DNA of 64,000 nt from NCBI GenBank assembly GCA_902826835.1, contig CADEGH010000005.1:26545-90544 (forward strand), written 5' to 3'. This DNA is from an uncultured bacterium (GTDB taxonomy: Bacteria; Planctomycetota; GCA-002687715). Below, one piece after another: positions 50,911-60,272 of this stretch; positions within the stretch are counted from its first letter, which is position 1; the number at the start of each line of letters is the position of its first letter. A model generated the notes under the pieces. That model was not told where the DNA came from, ran no database searches, and saw only the letters and a list, made by a program, of their open reading frames with translations. Both the position numbers and the translations under genes were made by a program.

Positions 50911-51615
50911 TTGCCTCTCGGTTCCGTATTGATCGTCGAGGATGATGCGGCCATTCGCCGTGGCGTGGCGGATGCCCTGCGCTTTGCAGGCTACGCACCC
51001 CGGGAAGAAGCCACCGGGACCGGCGGGCTGCGGGCGGCGCTCGGAGGCCAGATCGACTTGCTGCTCTTGGACGTCGTTCTTCCCGAGATCGACGGCTTTC
51101 GCATCCTGGACGAGGTGCGCAAAGTCCATCCGACCCTGCCGGTGATCATGCTCACCGCCAAGGGCACCGAGGAGGACCGGATACGCGGGTTGCGCAACGG
51201 CGCCGACGACTACGTGGTCAAGCCCTTTTCGGCGCGGGAACTGCTTGCCCGCGTGGATGCGGTCCTGCGGAGATCGCCGGGGCGCACGAGCGAAATCGAG
51301 TCGTTCAGTTTGGACGGGCGCACCGTCAATTTTGCACGTCGCGAAGTGGTGTTCACCGGCGGCGGCCGATCCGAGCTGAGCGAAAAAGAGGCGGCGCTGT
51401 TGCACTATCTCGTGGTTCACAAAGGACGCGTCGTGAGTCGCGACGAGCTCTTGGCGCACGTGTGGGGCCTGGATCCCCGCGGAGTGCAGACGCGGGCGGT
51501 CGACATGCACATCGTCCGCTTGCGGGAGCGCCTCCGGGACGATCCCGCCGAACCGCGCATCGTGCTCACCGTGCGGGCCAAGGGCTACATGCTGGGCGAG
51601 GCCGAAGCGCCGTGA
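50911..51615 (+). CDS. OmpR/PhoB-type response regulator
   Basis: A 234-residue regulator from TTG 50911. The receiver domain has acidic residues at IVEDDAAI, phospho-acceptor Asp54 in LLLDVVLPEIDGF, Thr82 in MLTAKG, and the Lys in VVKPFSA. The C-terminal winged helix is of OmpR/PhoB type (LSEKEAALLHYLVVHKGRVVSRDELLAHVWG and HIVRLRERLRDDP). It overlaps the histidine kinase gene by four bases (GTGA). It follows the giant VWA-TPR gene by 155 bases and probably starts a new transcript. Confidence 0.93.
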   Translation: MPLGSVLIVEDDAAIRRGVADALRFAGYAPREEATGTGGLRAALGGQIDLLLLDVVLPEIDGFRILDEVRKVHPTLPVIMLTAKGTEEDRIRGLRNGADDYVVKPFSARELLARVDAVLRRSPGRTSEIESFSLDGRTVNFARREVVFTGGGRSELSEKEAALLHYLVVHKGRVVSRDELLAHVWGLDPRGVQTRAVDMHIVRLRERLRDDPAEPRIVLTVRAKGYMLGEAEAP

Positions 51616-53384
51616 CGACCTCCGCCAAGACTCGGTGGTTCCTCGGGGCGGCGGCTGCGGTGGTTGCCGCATCCCTCCTCGCCGTGACCAAGGAAGCTTT
51701 GGAGCTCGAAGAGAACGAGGCGGCGGCGCGGGCCGATTCGGCGTTCCAAGCGGAAGTCGGTTCCGCGCTCTGGATGATCGAGAGCCGCCTTTTCGCGCTC
51801 TTTTCCCCGGAGCAGGGGCGTCCTTATTTCCATTACCGGTCGTTCTACGCTCCCGAGAACATGCGGAGGGGTTGGAATCAACTCGAGTCGGTCCGGCAGG
51901 GTGAGGTGGTGGTGCCGTCGCCGCTTCTCGAGTCCCGTAATCCGATCTTTCGTTTGCACTTCGAGGTTTCCTCGACGGGAATCCTCAGTTCGCCGCAGGT
52001 GCCCTCCGGAGTGCTCATCGGGGACCAAACCCTCGCGACCAATCCGATGGTCGAGGCCGCGATCTCGTGTCAGGTCGTTTTGTCCGAGCGCGACTACGGA
52101 CCGGAGCTTTGGTCGAACGCGACCGTGCCCACGATCCAACCCCAAGCGTGGATGCTTGAGGAACAGAGCAAGGCCGACCTCTCCCAGAAGAAGCAGGCGG
52201 ATGGCAACAGCCTCCAGAGCCGAAACGCCGCCAACGAATTCGCGCAGAACATTCACACCCTCTCGAATCGAAGCCTCCTTCCCACGACCGTGACCCAGTC
52301 GGTCATGACTCCGACCTGGGTGGCTCGACCGGAACAACCGATCGAGCTCTTCCTTCTCCGCCGGGTCGTGGTGGACGGTTCCCCGGTCGTGCAGGGAATT
52401 TGGGTGGATTGGCCGAAGCTGCACGACCTTTTGATCCAAGAGGTACGCGTCCATCTCGCCGATGCCCGCATCGTCCCGATTCCGAAAGTCACCGGCACCG
52501 AGAAGTTCAGCGCGAGGCTCGCGGGGCTGCCGGCCATTTTGGTCGCCGATCCCCCGAAGGCGGTGGCGCCGTCGGGCCTGACGCCGATCCGGCTCGGGCT
52601 CATCGGGATCGGAGCGGCCGCGCTCATGGCGTTTGCGGGCCTTGGCCTAGCGATGCGGGCTCTCCAACAACTCCTCGATCGCCGCTCCCGGTTTGTCGGC
52701 GCGGTGACCCACGAACTCCGCACGCCGCTGACCACGTTCCGCCTGTACAGCCAGATGTTGGCGGACGGGATGGTGCCCGAATCGGCGCGGCCGGAGTACT
52801 TGAGCACCCTCTCGTCCGAGTCGGAGCGGCTCAGTCGCATCGTGGAGAGTGTGCTCCTGTACGCCCGACTCGAGGAGGGGCGGGGAGGCGCGGCGCGGGA
52901 ACATCTGTCCGGCGCTGCACTTTGGCAGCGACTTCTTCCTGCGCTTGAACAAAGAGCCATGACCCATGGCCTCGAACTCGTCACTCAATCCGCACTGACG
53001 GAGTCCCATCGTCTGCGGGTCGATTCCCAAGCCGTCGAGCAGATTCTTGTCAATCTCGTGGACAACGCCGGGAAGTACGCAAGACGGGCGGGCTCCGGCG
53101 ACGGAGAGGCGCCCCGAGCAACGCTGGAGGCTCGCCCGGATCCGCGAGGACGAGGCATCGAAATCACGCTCACCGATAACGGCCCGGGGATCCCGCCCGA
53201 GTTGGAGGCCAGTTTGTTCGAGCCATTCCGCCGGGGTGCCCATCACGAGTCGGGCACGATTCCGGGGGTCGGTTTGGGCCTGGTGACGGCGCGCGAAATG
53301 GCGCGGGCGGAGGGCGGAGATCTCGAGTCCTTGGCGAGTCTTGGCGGCGGAGCGTCCTTCCGCCTGCGCTTGCCTACAGTCTGA
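51612..53384 (+). CDS. Sensor histidine kinase
   Basis: A 590-residue kinase from GTG 51612. One helix at 9-25 and a second at about 323-350 (LGLIGIGAAALMAFAGLGLAM) bracket an extracytoplasmic domain of roughly 300 residues that I do not recognise. The H-box is VTHELRTPLTTF (His367). The ATPase has LVNLVDNAGKYA (N box), LTDNGPGIPPEL (G1) and PGVGLGLV (G2). It should phosphorylate the response regulator encoded just upstream. Its end overlaps by eleven bases the end of the convergent NagX-type gene. Confidence 0.93.
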   Translation: MTTSAKTRWFLGAAAAVVAASLLAVTKEALELEENEAAARADSAFQAEVGSALWMIESRLFALFSPEQGRPYFHYRSFYAPENMRRGWNQLESVRQGEVVVPSPLLESRNPIFRLHFEVSSTGILSSPQVPSGVLIGDQTLATNPMVEAAISCQVVLSERDYGPELWSNATVPTIQPQAWMLEEQSKADLSQKKQADGNSLQSRNAANEFAQNIHTLSNRSLLPTTVTQSVMTPTWVARPEQPIELFLLRRVVVDGSPVVQGIWVDWPKLHDLLIQEVRVHLADARIVPIPKVTGTEKFSARLAGLPAILVADPPKAVAPSGLTPIRLGLIGIGAAALMAFAGLGLAMRALQQLLDRRSRFVGAVTHELRTPLTTFRLYSQMLADGMVPESARPEYLSTLSSESERLSRIVESVLLYARLEEGRGGAAREHLSGAALWQRLLPALEQRAMTHGLELVTQSALTESHRLRVDSQAVEQILVNLVDNAGKYARRAGSGDGEAPRATLEARPDPRGRGIEITLTDNGPGIPPELEASLFEPFRRGAHHESGTIPGVGLGLVTAREMARAEGGDLESLASLGGGASFRLRLPTV

Positions 53385-54495
53385 CGTAGATGCGGCGGCG
53401 GTCGAGCCCGAGCGCGATCAGGGTGAAGAGCAGGACCGTAGCGAGGGCGTAAGCGAGGGACGCGTCGAACGGGGCGAGCCAACTCGCAAACGCGCGGCGG
53501 TAGAGGAGTTCCTTCAGACTGATGGCGGCCCCGGTGTCCCCCGAGACCTTGATCAGCGACAGCGCGCGGCCCAGCAATCCCGAGAGGACGAAGAGCAGGA
53601 GAGGGTTGCGCCCAAAGGCGATGAAGGGATGCAGGGGGCGCGCGAGGCGGAGTTTCGATCCGGCAAAGGCGAGCAGAAGGACGGCGGCCCACGCGAGCCC
53701 CGAGGTGAAGAACGCGTAGCTCGGCGTCCAGAGTGGTTTGTTCAGGGGCTGATGCCACTCTGACAGCATGAGTCCGAGCAGAACGAGAATGGGGGCGCCG
53801 GCGGCGAATCCCCATGCCGGTGCGGGCGCTCGCGAACGCGAGAGGAAGAGCCGCCCGGCCACCAGGCCGAGATACAAATTCCAGGCTGCCGTCAACGTCG
53901 AGAGAAGGCCCTCGGGGTCGAACTTCCCCTTCACCCAGACATGGGTGGGGCCGAACACCGCGAGGTCGATCGGGCTGGTCGGATTGTCCGCCTGGGAAAA
54001 ACTCGGGAAGTCGCCGAACGGGAAACTCCCGCCGAAGAAGGCGAGGTGATAAATCCCGAGGGCCGCGACCATCGCCATCGCCCCTACCTTGCGAGGAAGC
54101 TGGAGATCGATCGTGCCGACGAGGAGGGTGCACAAACCGATGCGCTGGAGCACTCCCGGGATGCGGAGATTTGCCCAGTCGAACTTGGGGAACGCGTGCA
54201 AGAAGAGGCCGACCGCGATCAGGGACAAGGACCGGCGGAGGAGACGCAATTGGTCGTCCGTCCGCGAGCCCCCCCGCGGACGACGTGCCTGCGAGATCGC
54301 CATCGAGAACCCGGCGATGAAGAGAAAGAACGGGAACACCAAATCGGTGGGAGTGCAGCCATCCCATTCCGCGTGGCGTAAGGGCGCGTAGATCGTGCTC
54401 CAACTGCCCGGATTGTTCACGAGGATCATCCCCGCGATCGTGAGACCTCGAAACGCGTCGAGCCAATCGAGGCGCGGTGGACGCGAGCTCTCCAT
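53374..54495 (-). CDS. NagX-type acyltransferase membrane protein
   Basis: This 373-residue protein has the N-terminal signature RLDWLDAFRGLTIAGMILVNNPGSWS and then GCTPTDLVFPFFLFIAGFSMAIS. These are marks of the family that includes heparan-alpha-glucosaminide N-acetyltransferase and bacterial NagX (DUF5009). About ten helices follow. Such proteins acetylate sugars or glucosamine using acetyl-CoA across the membrane. The start ATG 54495 lies one base after the end of the DUF819 gene, so the pair are co-transcribed. The substrate here is unknown. Confidence 0.88.
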   Translation of the reverse strand: MESSRPPRLDWLDAFRGLTIAGMILVNNPGSWSTIYAPLRHAEWDGCTPTDLVFPFFLFIAGFSMAISQARRPRGGSRTDDQLRLLRRSLSLIAVGLFLHAFPKFDWANLRIPGVLQRIGLCTLLVGTIDLQLPRKVGAMAMVAALGIYHLAFFGGSFPFGDFPSFSQADNPTSPIDLAVFGPTHVWVKGKFDPEGLLSTLTAAWNLYLGLVAGRLFLSRSRAPAPAWGFAAGAPILVLLGLMLSEWHQPLNKPLWTPSYAFFTSGLAWAAVLLLAFAGSKLRLARPLHPFIAFGRNPLLLFVLSGLLGRALSLIKVSGDTGAAISLKELLYRRAFASWLAPFDASLAYALATVLLFTLIALGLDRRRIYVRL

Positions 54496-54496
54496 T

Positions 54497-56101
54497 TCAG
54501 CTCGCGATCCACTTCAGCATCGTGGCGCAGATCACGCCACCGTAGGTCCCGAGCACGTACCCGAAGATCGCGAGGAGGACCGCCACCGGGGCCAACGAAG
54601 GGTGGAAGGCGGAGGCCACGATGGGTGCCGAGGCGGCTCCACCGATGTTGGCTTTGGATCCCACCGCGAGGAAAAAGATCGGCGCTTTGATCAAGCGGCG
54701 AACGACAAACATCCCCACGGCGTGGAAGACCATCCACACCGCCGCGATCACGAACAGGCCCGGCAGGTCGAAGATATGGGCGAGCTGGGCACTCGCTCCG
54801 ATCGAACCCACGAGCAAGTAGAGGAGCGCGGTCCCTAATTTCGAGGCGCCGACGCCCTCGAGGTTGCGGAGCGGAGTGAAGGAGGCGGCGAGGGCGAAGG
54901 TGGTGACGAGCACGACCGTCCACACGAAACCCTGGAGCACTTCGCCGACCTTGGGCAAGAGGGGCGTCAGATAGAGCGAAATCGCGGTGATTCCGAATCC
55001 GACGGCCAGGAGCATCAGGAGGTCTCCGACACTCGCGACCCGGGACTGCGAGGCCTGCCATGCGTCCATTTTGGCGCGCACTTCCTCGATGGCCTCCCGC
55101 TTCGCCCCGATCTTCGCGTCCATGGCCGCTTCGCGCCCCGCGAACACGAAGAGCGCCACCGTCCAAAGCTCCGCCACCGCGATGTCGACGACCACCATCA
55201 TCCCGAGGGTGGAGGCCGAGACGTCGTAGGCCTCTCCCATCGCGATGAAATTCGTGCCGCCGCCGATCCAAGATCCGCAGAGGGCCGCGAGTCCGCGCCA
55301 CGCTTGGTCGTGGAAGCTCTCGGGCAAGAGGCCCTTGCACAGAAGGAACGCCAACGGCCCGCCGATCACTACCGTGACGGTGGCCGTCAAGAACATCACC
55401 AACGCCTGTTTGCCCAGCTTGGCGATTGCCGGGAGATCGACGGCGAGACACATCAGAGCCAAACTGAGAGGAAGCAAGTAGCGCCGGATGAAGGCGTAGA
55501 CGGGGGCATCGATCGGAATGACGCCGAGGTTCGAAAGCAGCGTCGGTACGAAATAGGCAAACACGAGGAGCGGCACGATCTTGAACAACCGCGCTACTGC
55601 GGGCCGCTTGGCCAGTCCGAACAGGGTCGCCGCGATCGCAAGCAGGATCGCCAAGATTAGAGGGTCGTCGGTGATGATCGCGTCCTGGTTGATCGCCTTT
55701 TCCGCACTCTCGAAGCCGGCTTTCAGGGCATCCGACTGGACTTTCTTGGCGGCGGCGTCCGTCGTTCCGGACTCCAAGGAGCGCGCCACCGCCTCGAATT
55801 GGTCGGCGGCGGAGCGGAGGGACTTGGGCACGGCCTCCGATTTCCCTCGAGGGCGCCGGGCGTGGATGCGCAGGTGTGGTTCGTCGCTCGCGCCGCGCAG
55901 CGACGACTGCGCCCGACCAAAGCTCTCGTCGGCGAGACGCAAAGCTTGTTCGAACTCCGCCGACTGACCACTCGTGTAAGCGTCGGCCCCGACGCGGAGT
56001 TGGGTGGCGACCACCCGGAATTCCGCCGCGGCACCTTCCTGGGCCCAGCCGATTGAAATCAATGCCCAGAGAATCGCGGCGGTCGGCAACAGAGTCTTCA
56101 T
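54497..56101 (-). CDS. DUF819 transporter-like protein with exported N-terminal domain
   Basis: A 534-residue protein. From about residue 155 it is a DUF819 membrane protein of ten or so helices, including LCGSWIGGGTNFIAMGEAYDVS and VGSKANIGGAASAPIVASAF, the two conserved Gly-rich re-entrant-like segments. Before this lie a signal peptide (LLPTAAILWALISIGWAQ) and about 130 mostly helical residues (FEQALRLADESFGRAQSSL) that normal DUF819 proteins do not have. ATG 56101 was chosen because a signal peptide follows; a longer frame to 56212 would bury it. The substrate is unknown; the fold resembles secondary carriers. It precedes the NagX-type gene by one base. Confidence 0.85.
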   Translation of the reverse strand: MKTLLPTAAILWALISIGWAQEGAAAEFRVVATQLRVGADAYTSGQSAEFEQALRLADESFGRAQSSLRGASDEPHLRIHARRPRGKSEAVPKSLRSAADQFEAVARSLESGTTDAAAKKVQSDALKAGFESAEKAINQDAIITDDPLILAILLAIAATLFGLAKRPAVARLFKIVPLLVFAYFVPTLLSNLGVIPIDAPVYAFIRRYLLPLSLALMCLAVDLPAIAKLGKQALVMFLTATVTVVIGGPLAFLLCKGLLPESFHDQAWRGLAALCGSWIGGGTNFIAMGEAYDVSASTLGMMVVVDIAVAELWTVALFVFAGREAAMDAKIGAKREAIEEVRAKMDAWQASQSRVASVGDLLMLLAVGFGITAISLYLTPLLPKVGEVLQGFVWTVVLVTTFALAASFTPLRNLEGVGASKLGTALLYLLVGSIGASAQLAHIFDLPGLFVIAAVWMVFHAVGMFVVRRLIKAPIFFLAVGSKANIGGAASAPIVASAFHPSLAPVAVLLAIFGYVLGTYGGVICATMLKWIAS

Positions 56102-56168
56102 GGGTGCTCCGAGCGCGGGGCTCTGCCCGCCGGTCGAGGGAAGGGGGGAGAAGGCGGCCCGACGGGAA

Positions 56169-58193
56169 TCAGTGGCCGCCGCGAGGTGCGGCCGCGTCGG
56201 CTCCGTCCTCACCTTCGTGCATCCAGGATTTGAGGAGAGGCACCAGCGCCAAACAGATGACGGCGGAGACTCCCGCGGCCACCGCGATGTTCAGGAATAC
56301 ATCCGAGTAAGTGCCCAGAGTCTTGATGGGAGTGGGGAATGAATCGCCTGCGCCGCCTCCCTCCTTCACACTGGTGAATATGGAGATGATACTCGCGAGA
56401 TATTGGCTGAAGGCGGTCGCCAAGAACCACGTGCCCATGACTGTACTCACCAAGTATTTAGGGGACAGCTTGGTGACCATCGAGAGTCCGACCGGTGACA
56501 CACACAGCTCGCCGGTCGTGTGGAGTGCGTAGCCCAAGACGAGCCATCCCACCGCGACCATGCCGCGTCCGTCGGCGCTCTGGGCGCCCAGGACCAGGGC
56601 ATAAAACCCTAGACCTACCTGAAGGAGGCCTAGAGCAAACTTCAGGGGGGTACTGGGTTCGATGCGCCGTTTGGCCATCCACGTCCACAGTGCGGTTAGG
56701 ACCAGGCCAAAGATGAGGACGCAGATCGCATTGACAGACTGAAAGGTGCTGGCCGGGATTTCTTGGCTTCGATTGGAGACGAGCATGCCCACGTTGTCCT
56801 GGGCGACGGTCCAAGGGATCTGGAACTTGGAGTCGTTGTTCTTGGCCGCCGCAGCCCGCAGTTCGTCGAGTTGGTCGAGGGTGAACATCTTCGGGCCGTT
56901 CGAGAAACCGAGCTGGCCCTGAGTCGGTTGAAGTTCGATGGTCTTGCCGACATCCGCGGCGGCAATGAGGTTGCCGCCGGTCATGCGGTCGACATTGCGG
57001 TCGGTGAAGTTGTTGATCGAGCTGCCCGCCTGTTCGAAGAACGCCCAAAACAGCATGGAGAAGAAGATGAGAATCATCGCCACGATCATGCGGTGGCGGG
57101 CGATCCTCTCGAGCTTCACAATGTGCTTGCCCAGGTAGATCAACGAGATCAGGCCGACGAGGAACAACACGAGGCCGGCCGGTTTGCTGACTTCTTCGAC
57201 TACGGTCGCGATCACGGGCGCAAGTGCTCCTTCGCCGCTCTTGATCGATTGGACGGTTTCTGCACTGATCAACTGGAAGGGCTGGCCGTCGGCGGTGAAG
57301 AAGGAGAAGCCACTCACGAAGAGCGTGAACACCGGAACGGCGACCAGGGCCCCCACGTACACCATCATTTCGCGGGGCATTCCCAGGATGCCACGCCTGG
57401 TCAATGACTCGGGGCTGGGCGGCGCTCCACACCCTGCCGGTAATCCTGCCCGATCCAAGGCCATCATGGCGCAGCCCGCGGACACGAGGAGTGCTAGGCC
57501 GGTGAAGATATTGACCCCGATGACCCAGGGGTCGGCAGGGTGTTCCGCGAACAGCCCGTACGCGCCGGCTAGGGCACCAATTCCGATGACGATCTGCGCG
57601 ATCCGGTTGGGCACGACAAAGACCGCCAGGCCGATCAACATGCCGGCGGTAGCCAAGCCGAATCCCCAGTGCCAGCCATAGGTTTCCCCGATGTAGCCGC
57701 ACAGGAGCGGGGCCATCGCCGCCCCGAGATTGATCCCCATGTAGAAGATCGTGAAGCCCCCGTCCCGCCTCGGACTGCGATCGGGATAGAGGGTGCCCAC
57801 CATGGAGGAGATATTGGGCTTGAAGAAGCCGTTTCCGGTGATGATCAGCGCCAGCGCGAAGTAGAAGCCGATCTTGTTTTCGAGGGTCATGGCCAGATGG
57901 CCGAGGGCCATCAGGGTTCCACCCAAGATGATGGCTCGGCGCTGGCCGAGGATGCGGTCGGCGATCATCCCCCCGAAGAAGGGGGTCATATACAGAAGCG
58001 CGGTGTAGAAACCGTAGACCGAATAGGCAAGGTCGTCCCCGTAACCCAGGAAGCCCTTCGTCATGTAGAAGACGAGCAGGGCGCGCATGCCGTAGTAGGA
58101 AAAGCGTTCCCACATCTCGGCGAAGAAGAGCGTGAAAAGGCCGGTGGGATGCCCAAAAAGAGTGGGCGAGGCGGCCCTGGCGTTCGAGTTCAT
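56169..58193 (-). CDS. POT/PTR-family peptide transporter
   Basis: A 674-residue member of the proton-dependent oligopeptide transporter family. FFAEMWERFSYYGMRALLVFYMT contains the ExxER-type motif. GNGFFKPNISSMVGTLY is the PTR2 signature. About fourteen helices are present. The long loop between helices VI and VIII region (residues 330-500) includes an extra soluble segment of about 100 residues (NFTDRNVDRMTGGN to NDSKFQIPWTVAQ). It imports di- and tripeptides with protons. The Xaa-Pro aminopeptidase gene upstream could process the imported peptides. Confidence 0.93.
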   Translation of the reverse strand: MNSNARAASPTLFGHPTGLFTLFFAEMWERFSYYGMRALLVFYMTKGFLGYGDDLAYSVYGFYTALLYMTPFFGGMIADRILGQRRAIILGGTLMALGHLAMTLENKIGFYFALALIITGNGFFKPNISSMVGTLYPDRSPRRDGGFTIFYMGINLGAAMAPLLCGYIGETYGWHWGFGLATAGMLIGLAVFVVPNRIAQIVIGIGALAGAYGLFAEHPADPWVIGVNIFTGLALLVSAGCAMMALDRAGLPAGCGAPPSPESLTRRGILGMPREMMVYVGALVAVPVFTLFVSGFSFFTADGQPFQLISAETVQSIKSGEGALAPVIATVVEEVSKPAGLVLFLVGLISLIYLGKHIVKLERIARHRMIVAMILIFFSMLFWAFFEQAGSSINNFTDRNVDRMTGGNLIAAADVGKTIELQPTQGQLGFSNGPKMFTLDQLDELRAAAAKNNDSKFQIPWTVAQDNVGMLVSNRSQEIPASTFQSVNAICVLIFGLVLTALWTWMAKRRIEPSTPLKFALGLLQVGLGFYALVLGAQSADGRGMVAVGWLVLGYALHTTGELCVSPVGLSMVTKLSPKYLVSTVMGTWFLATAFSQYLASIISIFTSVKEGGGAGDSFPTPIKTLGTYSDVFLNIAVAAGVSAVICLALVPLLKSWMHEGEDGADAAAPRGGH

Positions 58194-58311
58194 CCAAGTC
58201 TCCAGGCCGACCTGCGGCCGTGTTCGGGGCGTAGCTTAGAACGAAGCGGCAGGGCCTGCGAGTCCCCCGAGGTGCCGATCGGCCCGATTGTGGGGATGAG
58301 CGATCGTTCGA

Positions 58312-60108
58312 TCAGCGCAGCAGAGCCTGGAGCTCGTAGCGCTCGGTCTCTTTCAGGTGCGGCCGCAGTTTGTCCAGGCACTGCTGGTGATACTGGGCGA
58401 GCCACGCCTTTTCGGGCGGGTCCAAGAGGCTCTCTTCCGTGAGCTCGGGGTCGAAAGGGATGAAGCTCAGAGGTTCCAGGCGGAGGAATGGCCGGGTGGC
58501 CCCGGCCAGATCGGCCTTGACGTAGAGGTAGAGATTTTCGAGCCGTACTCCGCCAAAGCCCGGTCGGTAGTACCCGGGCTCGATCGAGGACACGATGCCC
58601 TCCCGGAGAGGCTGTCCGAGGTGGGGCTTACGCTCCCGGTCCGAGAGTGAAAACGGCCCCTCGTGCACGTTGAGGAAGGCCCCCACCCCGTGGCCGGTGC
58701 CGTGGTCGTAGTTCAGGCCGGCGTTCCAGAGCGGGGCGCGGGCGAGAGCGTCCAAGGCGGTGCCGGGGATGCCTTCCGGGATGATCTGGCGGGCCGCATT
58801 GATGTGCCCTTTGAGCACGAGCGTGAAGATCCGCCGCGCCTCGGCCGAGGCTCGCCCGACGGCCACGGTGCGCGTGTCGTCGGTGGTGCCGCCGCCGATG
58901 TGAGCCCCGGAGTCGATCAGGAAGAGATGGCCTTCCTCGAGCGGTGTCTCATCGGCCCCTCCGTAGTGGATGATCGCGCCGTGGGGGCCGGTGGCGGCGA
59001 TGGTGTCGAATGACAGGTCGAAGAACTCGGGTTGTTCACGGTAGGCCGCTTCGATCACCTCCCGGAATCGACGCTCGGTGACGAGGGTCCCGGCCGCATG
59101 CTCGCGGCGAAGCCAAAGGAGAGCTTTGGTCTTGGCGACCGAAGCTCGCAGATTGGCCCGCCGCATGGCCTCCTGCTCGGCGGAGTTCTTGACCGCCTTG
59201 CGGATCTCGATCGGGGAGAGGGCCCGCAGGATCTTCGTGCCCTGTTGCTCCAAAGTGGAGACCACGCCGGCCGTCACGCCGGTGGGGTCGATGAGCACCG
59301 GGCCCTGGATGCGCGAGAGCCCGCGCGCAAAATCGTCGTAGTCGTGGATCTGCACGTCTCCGAGGTCGCTGCGCAGAGAGGCAGGTACCCGAGTCCAGGG
59401 GTCGCGCACGAAGAGATGGCAGGCCGTTGGTTCGAGAATGAGGAAGCTCTCGAAGACGGGGTTGAAGGGCACGTCGCTCTGGGAACGGAGGTTCAAGAGC
59501 CAGGCGATTTGGTCGAGTTTCACCGCCACGAGGGCGTGGGCCCCGCTGCGGGTGAGGTCGCCGCGCAAAAGCGCCAGCTTCTCGGAGGTGGATTGCCCCG
59601 ACCAGGCGAGAGGCACTGGGAGGAGAGGGGAGGCTTGCGGAGTGGGACGATCGGTCCACAAGGGATCGACCAGGTGGCCGGGGATCTCAAGCACGCTGCC
59701 GTGGGCACGCTGGACGGCTTCCTTGAGCGCTTCCGCCGCCGAGAGCGGCACCGTGAAGGGATCGAAGGCGAGCACGTAGTTCGGGATGCTCCTCGCACGC
59801 TCTTCGATGTCCTGCGATAGGGTCTTCGTGCCCGGCTGGCCGAGCTTGGCGAGAGCAATCGAAGAATCCGCGAGCTCCGTTTCGGCCTGCAAGTGGTAAC
59901 GGCCGTCGGCGTAGAGGCGCGCGTCGTCGTGGCCTACCCGGAGATCGCCCGCCGACCCGGTGAAGCCCGATGCCCAGGCGCGGCGCATCCGCCACCGCGG
60001 CAAGTACTCGCTCAGATGTTCGTCGCTGCTGAGCACGAGGTAGTCGTGCGCCCCTTCGGCCACCATCTTGGCGCGAATCCGCGCCACACGTTCTCGGACG
60101 GGAATCAT
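58312..60108 (-). CDS. pepP: Xaa-Pro aminopeptidase (M24B)
   Basis: A 598-residue metallopeptidase of the eukaryotic-type aminopeptidase P length. The N-terminal creatinase-like domains run to about 310. The catalytic pita-bread domain has FLIDSGAHIGGGTTDDTRTVAVG (two Asp ligands), DHGTGHGVGAFLNVHEGP (His) and GIVSSIEPGYY and GVRLENLYLYV (two Glu). It removes N-terminal residues next to proline. There is no signal peptide, so it is cytosolic. It lies 118 bases upstream of the peptide transporter on the same strand. Confidence 0.92.
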   Translation of the reverse strand: MIPVRERVARIRAKMVAEGAHDYLVLSSDEHLSEYLPRWRMRRAWASGFTGSAGDLRVGHDDARLYADGRYHLQAETELADSSIALAKLGQPGTKTLSQDIEERARSIPNYVLAFDPFTVPLSAAEALKEAVQRAHGSVLEIPGHLVDPLWTDRPTPQASPLLPVPLAWSGQSTSEKLALLRGDLTRSGAHALVAVKLDQIAWLLNLRSQSDVPFNPVFESFLILEPTACHLFVRDPWTRVPASLRSDLGDVQIHDYDDFARGLSRIQGPVLIDPTGVTAGVVSTLEQQGTKILRALSPIEIRKAVKNSAEQEAMRRANLRASVAKTKALLWLRREHAAGTLVTERRFREVIEAAYREQPEFFDLSFDTIAATGPHGAIIHYGGADETPLEEGHLFLIDSGAHIGGGTTDDTRTVAVGRASAEARRIFTLVLKGHINAARQIIPEGIPGTALDALARAPLWNAGLNYDHGTGHGVGAFLNVHEGPFSLSDRERKPHLGQPLREGIVSSIEPGYYRPGFGGVRLENLYLYVKADLAGATRPFLRLEPLSFIPFDPELTEESLLDPPEKAWLAQYHQQCLDKLRPHLKETERYELQALLR

Positions 60109-60272
60109 GCCAGGAATCTACCGAACCCGGGGGACACCGCGATGGCGCCCCGAGACCCCGTTCACCCTGCGAGGCCGGGTCGACCGTCCGATGGCTGGGT
60201 GCTCTCGCTGCGGATGGACCGGGCCTCGGTTCGGCGGCCGTGCGGACGAGGCCCTACCGCCGGCATCCCCGG

